This document shows, piece after piece, positions 33,964-46,070 of a DNA stretch of 64,000 nucleotides. This stretch comes from Actinernus sp. WN-2022. Taxonomy: Eukaryota; Cnidaria; Anthozoa; Actiniaria; Actinernidae. The notes under the pieces are model-generated. The model was not told the origin of the DNA. It saw nothing but the letters and a program-made list of their open reading frames with translations, and made no database searches. The position numbers and the translations under genes were made by a program. Each line of letters opens with the position of its first letter. Position 1 is the stretch's first letter. The stretch covers positions 2,868,660 through 2,932,659 of the forward strand of contig JAOWCC010000577.1 of the NCBI GenBank assembly GCA_030867875.1, given 5' to 3'.

Positions 33964-35444
33964 GTATTGTTGTTGTCAATATGTTACCATTCAACTATTG
34001 ACTGGATGTAGAATCGATTTTAATGATAAAATATTTAGGCACTTTGAGGGCTATGGCAGAACATTTCAGGGTTTAGAAATGCTTTCGATGATACCAAACT
34101 CAAACGAACTATGTATTTCACAGGCATATAGTAGGCTTTGTCCAATCCAGAGACTTGTCAAACTGGTTTTAGAAACAGGTTTCTTCAGAATCCTTGCCGT
34201 TGCTTAGCAACGTTGATTACGAAGTTAACCCTGCGAACAGCCTTTTCCCCCTAAAAGAGAAAAGAAGACTGCCGAAATTCTGTGAAATTTATATTTAGCA
34301 TTTATATATATTTTATTATTTTCCAATACTTGTCTCCATCTATATAAAGATGATTTTTACAAGTATACTCGGGCGTTGTCAAGTTATTGCCCCATCTTCT
34401 GTGCTAGTCAGTAATCAATCAATAATCTTTATTTAAACACGATAGTATTTAAGCGTTGCCGCTTGTGGTGCCGTTGTCAAACCGGTTTTTACAGTGAACG
34501 CATTAATGAGCACATCTCCAGGCCACTTATTCAGCCTTGACTCGAAATAGGCCTTTTGCACGAAACGGTCACGAGCTGATGTTCAGTAACCAATGAATTG
34601 CGCTCGTGATCCGTTGGGAAACAAATTTCAAAACGCTGATTTAGAAAGATCGATAGGAGATAGAAATTGTAATTTACAAACAGGTTTTGCTAATAACACT
34701 ACCGATCTCGTACAAGTGCCTTTATATGAGGTCAGATTTTTGCCGTCCTGTACTACCACGTGATTGCATTCCTGCAAAACGCCCATCGTATCCAATCAAC
34801 ACTTGTGTATGCTCAATACAAACTTGACAGGATCATTTGGCAGAGCCTTTTATCTTTTAACGGGAAGAAGGCTCTGATCGTAAGCTGTACGAAGAACAGA
34901 TGAGAAATATCTGCCAGCACGGGGCGAGCAAGATTTTTCACCTCGAGAATATGTCCAGTTTAGGACTCCAGAAAAGGGTTGTTCAATTAACCCTTGTTTA
35001 TATGATCATGGTTGACTTGTAGTTTTATATTTGTATATAATTTGTAGTAGTAGAACAATTTCATAGTTTATATTTTCGAGTAATAAATGCGAGACGGGAA
35101 AAAAGGGACTATTAATTGTGGAAATAAGTAGATATTGATAAATGACACTAATAAAGCCAAATACAAAATGTTTTGAGACAATACTGTGTGCGGTACAAAG
35201 CTACATCGGACTTTCTCCTAACCCCACCCCCCACAACGTAGATATAACCGGCCTCAACGCAAAGAAAAAAGAGCGGATCTCTTGTTATTTCCTCCACCAT
35301 GACGTGACCGCCACGCGCGGCTTTGCCATTTGAACATCTGGTTATTGATTGAAAACTAGCAATTATTCAAATTTACATCCTCAAATACAGCCGGCTCTTG
35401 GGACAAGCCAGGCCGTACAAGCCGTACATTTGTAATCACACCAC

Positions 35445-35974
35445 CTTATTCACACGTGCTGATTTTTGAAATCAGTAAAATGAAAATAACCAGTTATCTC
35501 AAAGAGCACCTATAAATCAACAATTTTGGAAAGTTTCAATTTTGTTGATTTATAGGTGATCTTTGAAAACATATTGAGGATGGAATTTATAGATTTGTGT
35601 GGGAATATACCTAATTTGCAGAGCACGGTCAGTGGTGTATTTGCTTATGGTGTTCCTGTGGTGGGAGAGAGGAAGAGCCTGCAAGCAGCGCAGGAGAAAT
35701 AACTTTCCTCTAAAAGAGGTGTTTAGGTATGTAAACTGTAGACGTTTGAAGGTGAAATTATATTTCTCTGCGTAGAAAATACATCAAAACGAGGCTGTAC
35801 GCACGACTGCAAAATCCCATCCTTAATATCTTTTCAGAATTTCATCCTATACTATTAACTTTACAAACTCCTGAGATCAGTGTTGATTTATAGGCGCTCT
35901 TTGAGATGACAGTGGCTATTTTCATATTAGAGATCCCAGTTTGCTGATCTCGTAAAACGTCGCGTGTGAATAAG
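35445..35974. mobile_element. MITE with CTTATTCACACG ends (530 bp)
   Basis: The terminal CTTATTCACACG and its inverse (CGTGTGAATAAG) are followed inward by a longer inverted match, 'tctcaaagagc' plus 'cctataaatcaac'. No coding capacity or clear duplication. Its right end lies about 100 bp upstream of the ATG at 36077. Confidence 0.75.
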
Positions 35975-36076
35975 AATGCGCCAGTTACCCAACATCCCTC
36001 GGGAATCCCGGAAGTGACAGATCTCGTAATCTGTATCGCCATCTTTAATTTGAAGACATCAGCGAGCGCGTGTACC

Positions 36077-36248
36077 ATGGCGTCAGATCTTTTCACAAAG
36101 AAAAGTCGTTTCTACTGCTTCCAGTGGAAGTCATTCGGCAGGACTCAAAACAGAGAAAAGTCTCGTAATCCCCAATCTATTACGAGTGCTTTTGGCGAAA
36201 ATGGTGGAGCAGAAAACGCCGAAAAAACAAGACAATCTTGTCATTCAG
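36077..36248 (+). CDS. Possible first coding exon, unknown protein
   Basis: ATG in a good context (CCATGG) opens MASDLFTKKSRFYCFQWKSF, then basic and polar sequence to QSCHS, ending with G before a GTAGGG donor (phase 1). Reading on past the donor gives a stop at 36328. If it is a real exon, an acceptor of fitting quality lies at 45533; in that phase the next exon reads DILPIHLNQQYL...RVV and stops after about 42 codons. The intron would hold the 7.4-kb element. I do not recognise the product. It could also be a short single-exon ORF or chance. Confidence 0.35.
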
Positions 36249-36328
36249 GTAGGGACTATGATACTGATAGCGCAGTTCACAGTCTGCAAAACATCGATTT
36301 TAACGGTTTGAAGTATGTCGAGATTTAG

Positions 36329-37394
36329 CGTTTAAGATCAAAGGCTTAGTTGTAGTTGTTTGGTCTCATAGCGTCTCTAGGAGAACTGGAAGTTCATTGT
36401 TAATCTAAGCACAACTGTGGTACTTTTAATTTCTGCGCGAGGAGTTATATTTTTCATTTCATGCTCGAGCACAACTATATTGAACTAGTCAGAAAAGTAT
36501 TCAATGTAGTGATGGTTTTATTTACTTGACAGTTTCCGACATGAATCAGAAATTTTGTTTTGTATCGGGTACAAACCAAAACAAAACTATGGAAAGTCTT
36601 ACAACGTTATGAATTCTAAATAACTGAATACGATTTCCCAATAAGATTTTTTTAAATATAGAGACTTTAGAGTAAAAATCAACGACTTTTTCCGAAAAGA
36701 CATTTTAAATTTTAACGGGCGTGTATTTGTTTGAAGTATTTTATCACTAAAATAAAGCGATAGTTACATCAGGGGGTAGTTAGAGGGAAAATTTAAAGAC
36801 GAAAGGTAAGTATATCGCTTAAGAAGAGCGAATTATTTTTTCTTTTATATGCTAAAATTGAATGAGTTGTATCGTAGAGTAGTCGTAGACACTTATAGTT
36901 ATACAACAAAGCAAGTATATATGTACATTAAAAAATATATTCACAAATATTATTTAATGTTAATTATTATGAATGGACTCCTGCAATTGGTCAAAACCTG
37001 GTTAAAATATTTGCACGAGCTCATATAAACATCAAAGTATTATCGTTGCTGAAATGCTAATTGACTTTCCGATGTAGGAGTTCCTCGACGCTATTCCAGG
37101 ATTACAAGCAAGGGTCAAATTTAGTGTGATTTGCTAGATTTCGATTGAAAACGTTTATTTAAACATAAGTTATATTCGATACATTTGTCCAAAGAGTAGC
37201 AGAAGCACTCTCTCTCTCCCCATTCCCCCTTTCTTCACGTCCGATTTTTTAGTTTTTTTAGTATCCAGGCCCAGGGCCTGTGAACAGGCTACACTCGAAG
37301 ATACGATCCGTATTTCCGCGCGGCCATGTAATATCCTCTACATATTATTCATACGTGACCGTCTATAATTCTGTAGGAAAAAAGGGCAGAGTAA
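36329..37394. other. AT-rich, no feature seen
   Basis: No convincing exon, repeat or RNA gene. There is a CT-rich patch near 37205-37225. Confidence 0.5.
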
Positions 37395-37611
37395 ACATAC
37401 TCTGAATTTCTAACGGGCTAAAGCCACGGATCGAATTGGAATTTAGTGTGTTGGTTTTTTTGGAGGGAGGAAAACTGGAGGACGCAAGGGTGAGAAACGA
37501 ACAAACTCGCATATGGCACCGCGTCCGGGAATCAAACCCGGGGGCCACAGAGGTGAGAAGTAGCCTGCGTCGCATCCGAACTGAACCCCGGACTTAACCG
37601 GGGAGAGGCGA
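37395..37611 (-). mobile_element. tRNA-derived SINE, minus strand, with a ~40-bp insertion
   Basis: Same family as 30912-31204: the complement shows a B-box-like GGTTTGATTCC and the 'ccagttttcctccctcc' body. At 37561-37600 the tRNA-like head is interrupted by extra DNA beginning TAGCCTGCGTCGCATCC; the SINE sequence resumes with 'gagaggcgaagcgctta'. The insertion is flanked by GGTGAGAAG and GGGGAGAGG, a plausible decayed 9-bp duplication. Confidence 0.75.
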
Positions 37612-37951
37612 AGCGCTTAAAAATAAATAAATGAAGAAAAAAATACTAGATTGGTGCACTGGATCTACCACTCTCAGTAATAGATCTTTGAATCTCCAAA
37701 AAGAACAACGAATTGTTATGAAAACTAATAGAGCCATACATTTAATCGTTGAGCCGTACATTAGACCACAGACTGTACTGAGGTAATAATGATTGAGGGC
37801 ATTAGAACCGCCAAAGCTCATTGTTCGATGAGTAAAGAGTAGAACCTTTCTATTAATAATCATAAAACAAAGAAATACACCAAGAGATGAACCACAATCC
37901 TCGGCTAACATTGAATCCAGGCTGATTAACGCTAAACGGGTTTACTACGGC
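37612..37951. other. AT-rich, no feature seen
   Basis: Nothing beyond a short 'aaataaataaatgaag' tract bordering the SINE. Confidence 0.4.
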
Positions 37952-38613
37952 CAGAAATATGGTAGTCTAGAAACCTAAGACCTAAGACCTAAGACCTAAG
38001 ACCTAAGACCTAGAAACCTAAGACCTAGAAACCTAAGACCTAAGACCTAGAAACCTAAGACCTAGAAACCTAAGACCTAAGACCTAGAAACCTAAGACCT
38101 AGAAACCTAAGACCTAGAAACTTTATTTTTAGTTTTGGTAATCGAGTGTTTGGCAAGCGAAATTCGTGAATCGCCGAGTTCCATTTAATAGGGCATTAAC
38201 TAGTCTGTTCGTGTTTACATTTTTGAAATTACGAACTCATCTCTTGAAAGCCTTGCGTTTTGTCACTGAAATATCCATCTTTGCATAAACGAAAGAATGA
38301 TCACAATTTAATGGTGGGCTGTGCGTACCAGAGTAAACAAAATAACCAGGAGCATTGGTAATAATAAGGAAAGACTTATTTGTATGGCGAAATATTGTAC
38401 TAGACTTAGATAATACTTCCCTAAGATGCCGTCGCTAGCTTTTATTCCACTCAGTTCGGTGGAGAAATGAGCTTACGGTAAAAGACCTAGAAACCATCTA
38501 ATAAGGGATATATTTATACAACTGCTTTTTTGTTTTGGTATTTTTTTCTTGTTTTTGTGCAAAAATTTACGTTGTCTACAATCTCTCGGGTACAACGTAG
38601 GCGGGCTTACCCA

Positions 38614-39738
38614 TAACCTGATTATCAGACGATACGAGGTCGTCCGCTCACTTCCTCCCCCTCACCGTCTGATGGACTTCATAGACTTTCGTGTTCCTGA
38701 CGTCATAATGTCAACCAATCAGAGCGAACTTTACACTTTTGGCAAAGTCTGGAATTTAAGGAATGTGCTCGCATATTTTTCTGAATGGCGTTACGTTGAA
38801 GAAGAACTTGATCATTGTGTCGACCGAAGTTGTAAAGTTTTCAGGATTTCGAAGCTATATCCAGAGCAGAAGAAAGCATTGGAATCGTTCATTTATCGAA
38901 ACGATGTGTTTGTGAATCTACGTACGGACTTTGGTAAATTACTAATCTTCCTCCGCTTATAGATCTCATGCATTTAATAGATCTCATGCATTTAATAGAT
39001 CTCAAACATTCTCCTAGGTTTTTGGCTTTTAGAAGACCAAATCTTTCATGGAATATTATGATTTTTCTGCAGGAGTGAACACACATACTGAGTATGTTAT
39101 GGAAAAAGTTTCATGGCACTTGGGAGAATATTTTTGTTTTCAGAATTATGAACACACTTCCGTAATTTCATGTACGGCGGGCATCTAAACTTTGCACAAA
39201 AAGTCCGGTTAAAACAATCTCTGATACCAAAAAACCTACACTAGGACAACTTTAGGGTCTTATGTGACTAATCGGCATACATATCAAGCTTCAAAACGTT
39301 TTAAAAATAAAAGTAAAAGCGTAAAAGTTCTAAGTTTACAGTAACAAACTTTACGGCAGTGAATCGAGTCTGATATTTCTTGTATGTATATTTTCTGTCC
39401 TGTCCTGCAAATACTGCACGCAAACTTCCGTTTAAAAAGTTCCTGCTCTCCAAAGAACCACAGCAGCTCAAACAGGATGCCATTCTGAGAAATCGAGAGA
39501 AGTTTGAAGCTGTATATAATGTTTTTTCCAGTGCATGAAAGCTGATAGATCCAACTAGTAAAAGCCGCTACTGCACGACTGTTCTACACTTTACGCTTCA
39601 ATTCTTACGCGTGTTCGTATTGGCTTATTGTAAAAACAAAGGTTGATGACGTCAGGAACATGAAAGTCTATGAAGTCCATCAGACGGGGAGGGGGAGGAA
39701 GTGAGCGGACGACCTCGTACCGTCTGATAATCAGGCTA
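38614..39738. mobile_element. Nested TAGCCTGA-family element with RecQ fragment
   Basis: Ends TAACCTGATTATCAGACG and CGTCTGATAATCAGGCTA are flanked by the 9-bp duplication GCTTACCCA (38605-38613, 39739-39747). It interrupts the left arm of the larger element; the right arm shows the empty site. On the plus strand it reads FRISKLYPEQKKAL then NDVFVNLRTDFGKLLIF, which resembles the RecQ helicase start and Walker-A region with the key 'TGxGKS' damaged. Same family as 6082-7471. Confidence 0.88.
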
Positions 39739-41688
39739 GCTTACCCACTGAGTGCGAAGAAAATATTAGTTTTGCAGTCACATTGAGCATGCATCAGAAC
39801 AATCTCCTTCAGACAGTACATTTGCCACTGGCCAATCAAAAGAGACTGTTCCCACGCTTGAGCCAAGACTAAGTTGTATATTTCATATTATTTCTGATAA
39901 TAAAAACTGTTTCTTGACGACGGTAACACGAATATCTTATTTTCTTCGCTCTCATTGGAGAGAGATTAGAAAACCAAAGAAAATAAGGCTCTGCTAATCC
40001 TCTGCTAGCATGATATACGTTTTCGAGCGAGCTCCCACAAAAGATGAAAATACTCAGGTAGCAGATCAACGCGCGGGAAGCCAAAACAATGCTTCAGTCT
40101 GATTGGATGAAATTGAAGTCTGACTTGGATACATGTAACAGTATTTATAGTTGAGAAAATGATTTTAAAAGCTGTTCAAAAGCCCATAAAAAATCTAACG
40201 AGCTATTACGTCTCGTCTGTTTTATTAAGTGAATAATTCTGTTACAAATTAAAACGAGAAAGTTTATGTAATTTATGTAAATTGGTTTGCGTTTCCGGTT
40301 GGCTGTAAATTGAGCACCTAGAAACCTAAGACCTAGAAACCTATAAAGACCTAGAAACCTATAAAGACCTAGAAACCTATAAAGACCTAGAAACCTATAA
40401 AGACCTAGAAACCTATAAAGACCTAGAAACCTAAGACCTTAACTGTTGGGGCTTACTGTACTTTGCAAACTGTATTTTGTATATCTAAGACCAGTTCACA
40501 GGAATTCGATGCCAAATAATTTCCGTAAAATCGGATTTCTGACTGAAAGCATGGGTCATCTTTTTAAGATCCATGCTGGAAGCGTGCAATCGTGTTTTCA
40601 GTTTTCCATACATTTGTCGAAACAATTTATCGAACAGGAAATGACATGAACAAACTAGGAGGACAAAGAAGAATTATATAGAACCGGAAAAAGAATGACA
40701 GAACAAGAAAATCGAACGAAACTGAACTGTGAGTGGAAATTATAAAATTGACCGGGCCCCTGTGGATACATCAACAAAGAGTGAGTTTAATTGGAAAGGC
40801 GATTCTCGTCCAGAAACATTTTTTTTATCAGAAATAATATGAAATATACAACTTAGTCTTGGCTCAAGCGTGGGAACAGTCTCTTTTGATTGGCCAGTGG
40901 CAAATGTACTGTCTGAAGGAGATTGATGCATGCTCAATGTGACTGCAACTCTAATATTTTCTTCGCACTCAGTGGGTAAGCCTACGTTGTACCCGAGAGA
41001 TTGTAGACAACGTAAATTTTTGCACAAAAACAAGAAAAAAATACCAAAACAAAAAAGCAGTTGTATAAATATATCCCTTATTAGATGGTTTCTAGGTCTT
41101 TTTCCGTAAGCTATTTCTCCACCGAACTGAGTGGAATAAAAGCTAGCGACGGCATCTTAGGGAAGTATTATCTAAGTCTAGTACAATATTTCGCCATACA
41201 AATAAATCTTTCCTTATTATTACCAATGCTCCTGGTTATTTTGTTTACTCTGGTACGCACAGCCCACCATTAAATTGTGATCATTCTTTCATTTATGCAA
41301 AGATGGATATTTCAGTGACAAAACGCAAGGCTTTCAAGAGATGAGTTCGTAATTTCAAAAATGTAAACACGAACAGACTAGTTAATGCCCTATTAAATGG
41401 AACTCGGCGATTCACGAATTTCGCTTGCCAAACACTCGAATACCAAAACTAAAAATAAAGTTTCTAGGTCTTAGGTTTCTAGGTCTTAGGTTTCTAGGTC
41501 TTAGGTTTCTAGGTCTTAGGTTTCTAGGTCTTAGGTTTCTAGGTCTTAGGTTTCTAGGTCTTAGGTCTTAGGTTTCTAGGTCTTAGGTTTCTAGGTCTTA
41601 GGTTTCTAGGTCTTAGGTCTTAGGTTTCTAGGTCTTAGGTTTCTAGGTCTTAGGTTTCTAGGTCTTAGGTCTTAGGTCTTAGGTCTTA

Positions 41689-44600
41689 CGGGAAACAGAG
41701 TCATCACCTCCTTTGTGCTTTGTGACACATGAGGCATTCGATGAGTACCTCGACCGATTAACCCAGTACTATTAAATTATATATATCTATATACTAATAT
41801 TTGCAGTTCACAGTTATGGCTGGTTATCGAGAAACCGTGAGTAATTTTCCATTTTACTCTTTGTCTGACAGAGAATTTAATGTAATGTTTGGTAACTGGC
41901 CTGGTTGGGAGAATAACGACTTTGATCTCTATGACCTTTTCTCTAACCCAGATAAATCTGATGAATCCGATCCTGATTTAATGCTTTCTACCCCCTGCTC
42001 CAATTATTATTCAGTTTCCAAATTGAACAAAGCGCTAGCTAACTCTGGCCCAAAATCTCTCTCGATCCTTCACTGTAATATTAGAAGTTTACCCAAAAAT
42101 TTAAATCTCTTGGAAGAAATATTAACCTGTCTAGAATTCAAACCTGATATACTTGGAATTACTGAAACAAAACTAAATGAACATTCAATAACCAATGTCG
42201 AAATTCAGCACTATAATTTCCTTCACACTGACTCTCCAACCAATGCTGGTGGGGCAGCTTTATACATAGCCAACAACCTAAAATCTATACCTAGACCTGA
42301 TATCAAATTTGAAATGGAATTAGTTGAATCTTGTTGGGCACAAATTAATGCTGGTAAAAACAAAAAGGGTATAATTGTTGGCTGCATTTACAGACACCCC
42401 ACTTGTAACCTTGGAGTTTTTAATACCCAGCTAAATGATATAGTCAAAACACTGGATACTGATAAAAATGACATCTACATCTTTGGTGATATGAATATCG
42501 ATTTTCTAAAATATAACTCACATTCCCAAACTGAAGAGTACTTGGATATGCTTTTTACTAACAGTCTGCTTCCCATTATTACTAAACCTACTAGAGTAAC
42601 TGATCATACATCAACACTTATTGATCACATATATACCAATTCATCTACATCTTATATTACTTCAGGGATTCTTAGAGTTGACATCTCAGATCACTTGCCA
42701 GTTTTCTGTGTCATTAAATCACAGTTGGATAAGACCAATAGTAAAAGATATTTTAGAGACTACTCCAAATTTAACGATGAGATTTTTCTTGATGATGTAA
42801 ATGCAATTAACTGGGAAGAGATTCTTAGTCCTGATAAAACGCTAAACGAAAAAACACAAGACTCAATTAATGCTTTAAATAAAATTGTTGACAAACATGT
42901 ACCTTTAAAACAGGCAACCCAATCAAAGAAAAAACAATTAAATAAGCCATGGCTTACAACTGGAATCCTTAAATCAATCAAACGGAAACAAAAAATGTAC
43001 CACACTCATTATCTGAGCAAAGACCCACAAAAAATTAATAAATACAAACAATATGCAAATATGCTCACACTTTTAAAAAATAATAATAAGAAAGACTACT
43101 ACCGTAAACAATTTTCTAAATTTAAGGACAACCTCAAATATACCTGGAAGCTAATTGGTACCCTTATTAAACGTAAAACCAAGGGCCAGTCCTACCCCAC
43201 AAGAATTGTGCAAAATAACAAGACATTCACTAATCAAACTGATATTGCTGAGCTATTTAATAATTACTTTGTAAATGTAGGTCCAACTCTAGCAAAGAAA
43301 ATTAAAACTGATGGTACATGTAATCCTACACAGTTCACAAATCCTTCTCTGCAAAATAGCTTTTATTTAGCCCCAATAAGTGAACTACAAGTCTTTACAC
43401 TATTTGCCAACCTAAATGAAAATAAGGCATACATTAATATACCAAACAAGCTTATTAAACTTGCTAGTGGACCCTTGTCAATACCATTCACAAAGATTTA
43501 TAATGAATCAATTATAACAGGGACAGTCCCTGAAGCCTAATTTAAAATATCAAGAGTAACCCCTATATTTAAGAATGGCAGCGTAACTGAGCTAGGGAAC
43601 TATAGACCTATAGCAATAATTTCTCCCTTTAGTAAAGTATTGGAACGGCTTATCTACGATCAACTTATATTCTTCCTTGAAAAAGAAAATATACTTTTTA
43701 ACTACCAATTTGGCTTTAGAAAAGGATATTCAACAGAGTATGCTATTTTAGAAACCATAGAAAACCTAAAAACTGCTATAGATGAAAATAAGATAACTTG
43801 TGGAATATTTCTGGACTTTTCTAAAGCTTTTGATACAATTAATCATGATATTCTTTTGGCAAAAATGAACAAATATGGAATACGAGGGCTACCCCTCACA
43901 TGGTTCTCTAGCTATATAAGTGATCGTAAACAATATGTCAAAATTGGTGAGGCAGAATCTACCCTGAAAACCATAATATGTGGTATCCCTCAAGGATCCA
44001 CTCTTGGACCTTTGCTTTTCCTTCTCTACATTAATGATCTCCCAAACTCTTCCAAGAAATTAGCATTTAGAATTTTTGCTGATGATACAAATATGTTCTA
44101 TTCTTCAAATAACATTGACGACCTTGAAACAGTAGTTAATAGTGAACTTAAGAATGTATTGAATTATTGTTCCGCAAATAAACTATCAATTAACTTTAAG
44201 AAGACCAATTATATGCTAATAACTACACCTAGAAAAAATCCTATAATAAGAATAACAGCTTGTAATATAGAGCAAAAAACTCAAATTAAATATCTAGGTG
44301 TTTTTATTGATCAGCATCTACAGTGGGATGCACAGCTTAAACATGTCAGTGATAAATTGGCAAAAAATACAGGAATTCTTTATAAGTTACGACATTTTGT
44401 TTCAATAAACACATTAAAACAGCTCTACTACACTCTTGTGTATCCCTATTTAAATTATGGTCTAATGAGTTGGGGAACTGCCTGCCAATCTAGACTGGAA
44501 AAAATTAAAGTAAAACAAAATAAATGCCTCCGTTGTATCTTCTTTGCACATAACAGAGAGAGTGCTGCTCCTTACTTCAAACTTCTAGAAATTCTTAAAC

Positions 44601-45331
44601 TTGATAATGTTTTTAATCTTAAAATATCTTCCCTCGTACATAAAATTAAGTATGTGTCAATGGAAATCCCTACTACTTTTTCTAACTTGGTTCTGTATGC
44701 CTCCGAAATTCACAATTATAACACTAGGTACTCCTGTAACCAAAACCTCTACAGACCAGCCTCGAGAACAAATTATGGACTTACAAGATTTAAAGTAATG
44801 TCATCAAAAATATGGGAAACAGTACCAATCGAGATAAAATGTTTGCCTCATAACAATTTTAAAAAACAATATAAGCTCTTCCTCCTTGAAAGCCAGATAT
44901 AAAATGTTAGCTGCATTTATGATATATGTATATATCAATTATTATTTATAAATACTTACTGTAAATGTCTACATTATTCTGTATTGTAAAATTACCATAT
45001 ATCCAAACCTAGTTTGTACATGTAAGCAGCCTTTATTTTATTTTATTTTATTTTATTTTATTCCTCTTTTCTCATTATAACCAATAGTCATACTTTTTAA
45101 AACCCTGTAAAGATACAATCAAGCCTATTCGTTTGTTTATTCCTCCCCTCATTAACTTTCAAAATGGTAGTGGTTAACTCGAAAGCTTTCGCTCCTTTGA
45201 CCACTACACACTATTATCTAAAGATTGTAATTACTATCTCCTATTTATTTTTATTTTTCTCATGACTTGTTATATTCAACCAATAATTGTAACATAAACA
45301 AGTGTGAATAAATTGAACTTGAACTTGAACT
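41689..45331 (+). mobile_element. Full-length CR1/L2-like LINE (3.6 kb)
   Basis: Inserted in the 'aggtctt' array of the right arm of the 37961-45369 element; the array stops at about 41688 and resumes at 45332. It has a 5' UTR of about 125 bp, one ORF, and a 3' UTR with (TTTTA)n at 45033-45062 and a terminal (TTGAAC)3. Target duplication cannot be read because the site is itself repetitive. The intact length suggests recent insertion. Confidence 0.9.
41816..44902 (+). pseudogene. LINE endonuclease-reverse transcriptase ORF with one in-frame stop
   Basis: One frame of 1,028 codons broken only by TAA at 43538-43540. The first part is an APE-type endonuclease (LHCNIRSLPKN, ITETKLNE, FGDMNIDFL, SDHLPVF) that nicks target DNA. 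The second is a reverse transcriptase: NYRPIAIISPFSKVLERL, FGFRKGYSTE, LDFSKAFDTINH, GIPQGSTLGPLLFLLYINDL, catalytic FADD, then YLGVFID. The C terminus has HNYNTRYS and RTNYGL motifs seen in CR1/L2-type elements. No separate gag ORF. The TAA falls just before the RT (after GTVPEA, before FKISRVTPIFK), so this copy may make a truncated endonuclease unless the stop is read through. Confidence 0.9.
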
Positions 45332-45533
45332 TAGGTCTTAGGTCTTAGGTCTTAGGTTTCTAGACTACCCAGAAATATAAAGCGAAAGAGAACTTCAAGA
45401 AAAACGGAAAAGGGGGTGGCCTTGTTAGTTTTGTATATTCATATAAACAGTTAGGCAGCTTTCTAAACACTTTTACTTTAGATGAAAACAACTATTTCTA
45501 TAACCATACATGTCATTTTTCTGCTTTATACCA

Positions 45534-45726
45534 GACATCCTGCCTATACATCTCAACCAACAATACCTCTCTATCGGAATCTGCAACAGAGGAATTGTCA
45601 AAGATTGGTTTGTCGATAAGATGGTGCCTAGATATCAAGACTGCAAAAGAGTTGTGTGATGAACACACTTTTGGTATGATATTTCTGGAAGAGTGCGAGG
45701 ATAAAACCTTTTTCGCAAACATCAAG
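45534..45726 (+). CDS. Possible exon of an unknown gene
   Basis: A strong acceptor (TTCTGCTTTATACCAG) and a consensus donor (GTACGT at 45727) bound 193 bp. Two frames are open for long stretches. Phase 0 (read from 45534) gives TSCLYISTNN...LSIRWCLDIKTAKELCDEH and runs on through the donor; phase 1 gives DILPIHLNQQYL...VDKMVPRYQDCKRVV and stops at TGA. The second joins in frame with the exon at 36077-36248. I cannot decide between them, or whether either is real. Confidence 0.3.
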
Positions 45727-45865
45727 TACGTAGTTGTAGAAAGTAGTATATTAATGTCAATTAAGTCCCATGTACAAGGGGAATTCTATTATTCCCAGAT
45801 GAATTATTCTAATTATGAATTAGAATCATTTTGGAAAGGAAATCTAAAATATAAACTCTCTGAAT

Positions 45866-46070
45866 TTCTAACGGGACCTGAACCAACCACAGGGGCTGAT
45901 CAAAGTGAGGACCCGGCTAATCCACAGATCGAATTGGAATTTAGCGTGTTGGTGAGAAATACCCTTGGAGCAAGGGCGAGATACCAACAAACTCAACCCA
46001 CATATAGCGCCGCGTCCAGGATCGGACCGCCCTGGGCCACATTAACCACTGCGCTATCCCGGCTCCCATC
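45866..46070 (-). mobile_element. tRNA-derived SINE, minus strand
   Basis: The complement begins 'gggagccgggatagcgcagt' and runs through a mutated B-box (GGTCCGATCC) and 'tatctcgcccttgctccaag' to 'ttccaattcgatctg'. It matches 30912-31204 but lacks most of the 3' tail and some of the Pro-rich body. The reading frame running into it from 45595 is therefore not coding there. Confidence 0.8.

Larger units (their letters stand above)
33332..36076. other. CHMP7 3' UTR and intergenic region
   Basis: Likely 3' UTR up to about 33980, then intergenic. A 54-codon open stretch at 34861-35022 (EGSDRKLYEEQMRNICQHGA...) is not recognised and has no clear splice sites. A retroelement-tail-like 'aataatctttatttaaacac' lies at about 34420. 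A MITE occupies 35445-35974. Confidence 0.5.
37961..45369. mobile_element. Large foldback/Mutator-like element with minisatellite arms
   Basis: Ends GGTAGTCTAGAAACC and its inverse (GGTTTCTAGACTACC) are flanked by the perfect 9-bp duplication CAGAAATAT (37952-37960, 45370-45378). The arms are inverted copies of about 820 bp: left 37961-38613 plus 39748-39914, right about 40808-41688 plus 45332-45369. The outer part of each is a tandem array of 'aagacctagaaacct' and 'aagacct'. Without the two nested insertions (38614-39738 and the LINE at 41689-45331) the element is about 2.6 kb. The centre (39915-40807) has another array of the same words at 40315-40440 but no transposase. Target size and arms fit the Mutator/foldback group. 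Confidence 0.88.

Noticed and set aside
38549..38962. 137-codon ORF taken as a gene
   Set aside because: It starts in the arm of the 37961-45369 element and ends in the nested element; only the RecQ-like piece is meaningful, and it is a broken captured fragment.
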